From RYN-122 sp963761655 (GTDB lineage: Bacteria; Actinomycetota; Actinomycetes; Mycobacteriales; SCTD01): a stretch of DNA of 64,000 nt. The position numbers and the translations under genes were made by a program. Shown here one piece after another: positions 63,909 to 64,000 of this stretch. The DNA is taken from NCBI GenBank assembly GCA_963761655.1, contig CAVXHI010000008.1, forward strand, positions 248,001-312,000, written 5' to 3'. The stretch's first letter is position 1; each line of letters starts with the position of its first letter. The notes below the pieces were generated by a model. The model ran no database searches and had not been told where the DNA came from. It worked only from the letters and a program-made list of their open reading frames with translations.

Positions 63909-64000
63909 TTTGGGAGCGACGCCTGCGCGAAGTAGGCCGCGGCGCGGCGCAGGATCTCGTTCTCCTGCTCCAGACGGCGCTTCGCTCGACGCAGCTGCAC
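63905..64000 (-). CDS. IS3-family transposase OrfA, C-terminal part (partial)
   Basis: The visible 31 residues (VQLRRAKRRLEQENEILRRA then AAYFAQASLPK) are the leucine-zipper end of an IS3 OrfA, with stop TGA at 63905-63907. The start lies outside the window. Confidence 0.9.
   Translation of the reverse strand: MQLRRAKRRLEQENEILRRAAAYFAQASLPK

Larger units (their letters stand above)
62991..64000 (-). mobile_element. IS3-family insertion sequence, partial (runs off the window end)
   Basis: The left boundary is the junction with the ISL3 fragment. The element contains complete orfB and the 3' part of orfA; its right end lies beyond base 64000. It is a different IS3 type from the one at 875-2263. 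Confidence 0.85.

Noticed and set aside
1..64000. CRISPR array or phage structural gene cluster
   Set aside because: No regularly spaced 25-40 bp repeat array and no capsid, tail or terminase-like product was seen on either strand.

Overview
The window is about 64 kb of very GC-rich DNA. GTG starts, GTGA/ATGA stop-start overlaps and dense packing are frequent. Several conserved families point to an actinomycete: DUF3145, DUF3052, DUF2795, a homodimeric AceE, a DinB/mycothiol-type protein and a ParE/ParC pair. I cannot name the genus.

Region 1 (1 to about 27.9 kb) is a degraded mobile island. After a partial YccF-family gene come stacked insertion sequences: IS3 (875-2263), an IS30 relic split by an IS256 copy (2988-4426), an IS3 relic cut by an IS21 element (6881-9447), two IS1380 copies (10216-11813, 15737-17333), an IS481 relic, a second IS256 copy (14044-15483) and five pieces of two related ISL3 elements (19673-27330). 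Stranded between them are cargo genes of visibly lower GC: an ECF sigma factor with a membrane partner, three pairs of overlapping secreted/lipoprotein genes (one a trypsin-like protease), a relaxase relic that marks a former conjugative element, and a small ubiquitin-like (multiubiquitin-family) gene with one apparent frameshift. The island ends next to the 3' half of a CAU-anticodon tRNA (27890-27933), which looks like an attachment-site scar.

Region 2 (28.0-61.3 kb) is compact chromosomal sequence. It starts with a catabolic-looking minus-strand operon (amidohydrolase, esterase, ABC substrate-binding lipoprotein, frameshifted FAD oxidoreductase) divergent from a TetR regulator, with a palindrome between them. 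Next come a secreted protein, a P-loop kinase, a GAF/SpoIIE phosphatase, a dienelactone hydrolase, an AlgX-like and an M15-like secreted protein, an SDR enzyme, parE-parC, an adenosine deaminase, DUF3145, a mechanosensitive-channel-like protein, a PAP2 phosphatase, a PHP-domain protein, DUF2795, aceE, YjbQ, a cation diffusion facilitator, DUF3052, a methyltransferase, a mycothiol-type protein, a peroxiredoxin and a dicarboxylate symporter.

Region 3 (61.4-64.0 kb) is the edge of a second island: tRNA-Val(UAC), a tyrosine integrase carrying an in-frame TGA, a fragment of the same ISL3 element seen in region 1, and an IS3-family element that runs off the window.

Several single-base frameshifts occur, mostly in mobile genes. 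They may be real decay or base-calling errors; the sequence alone cannot separate these.
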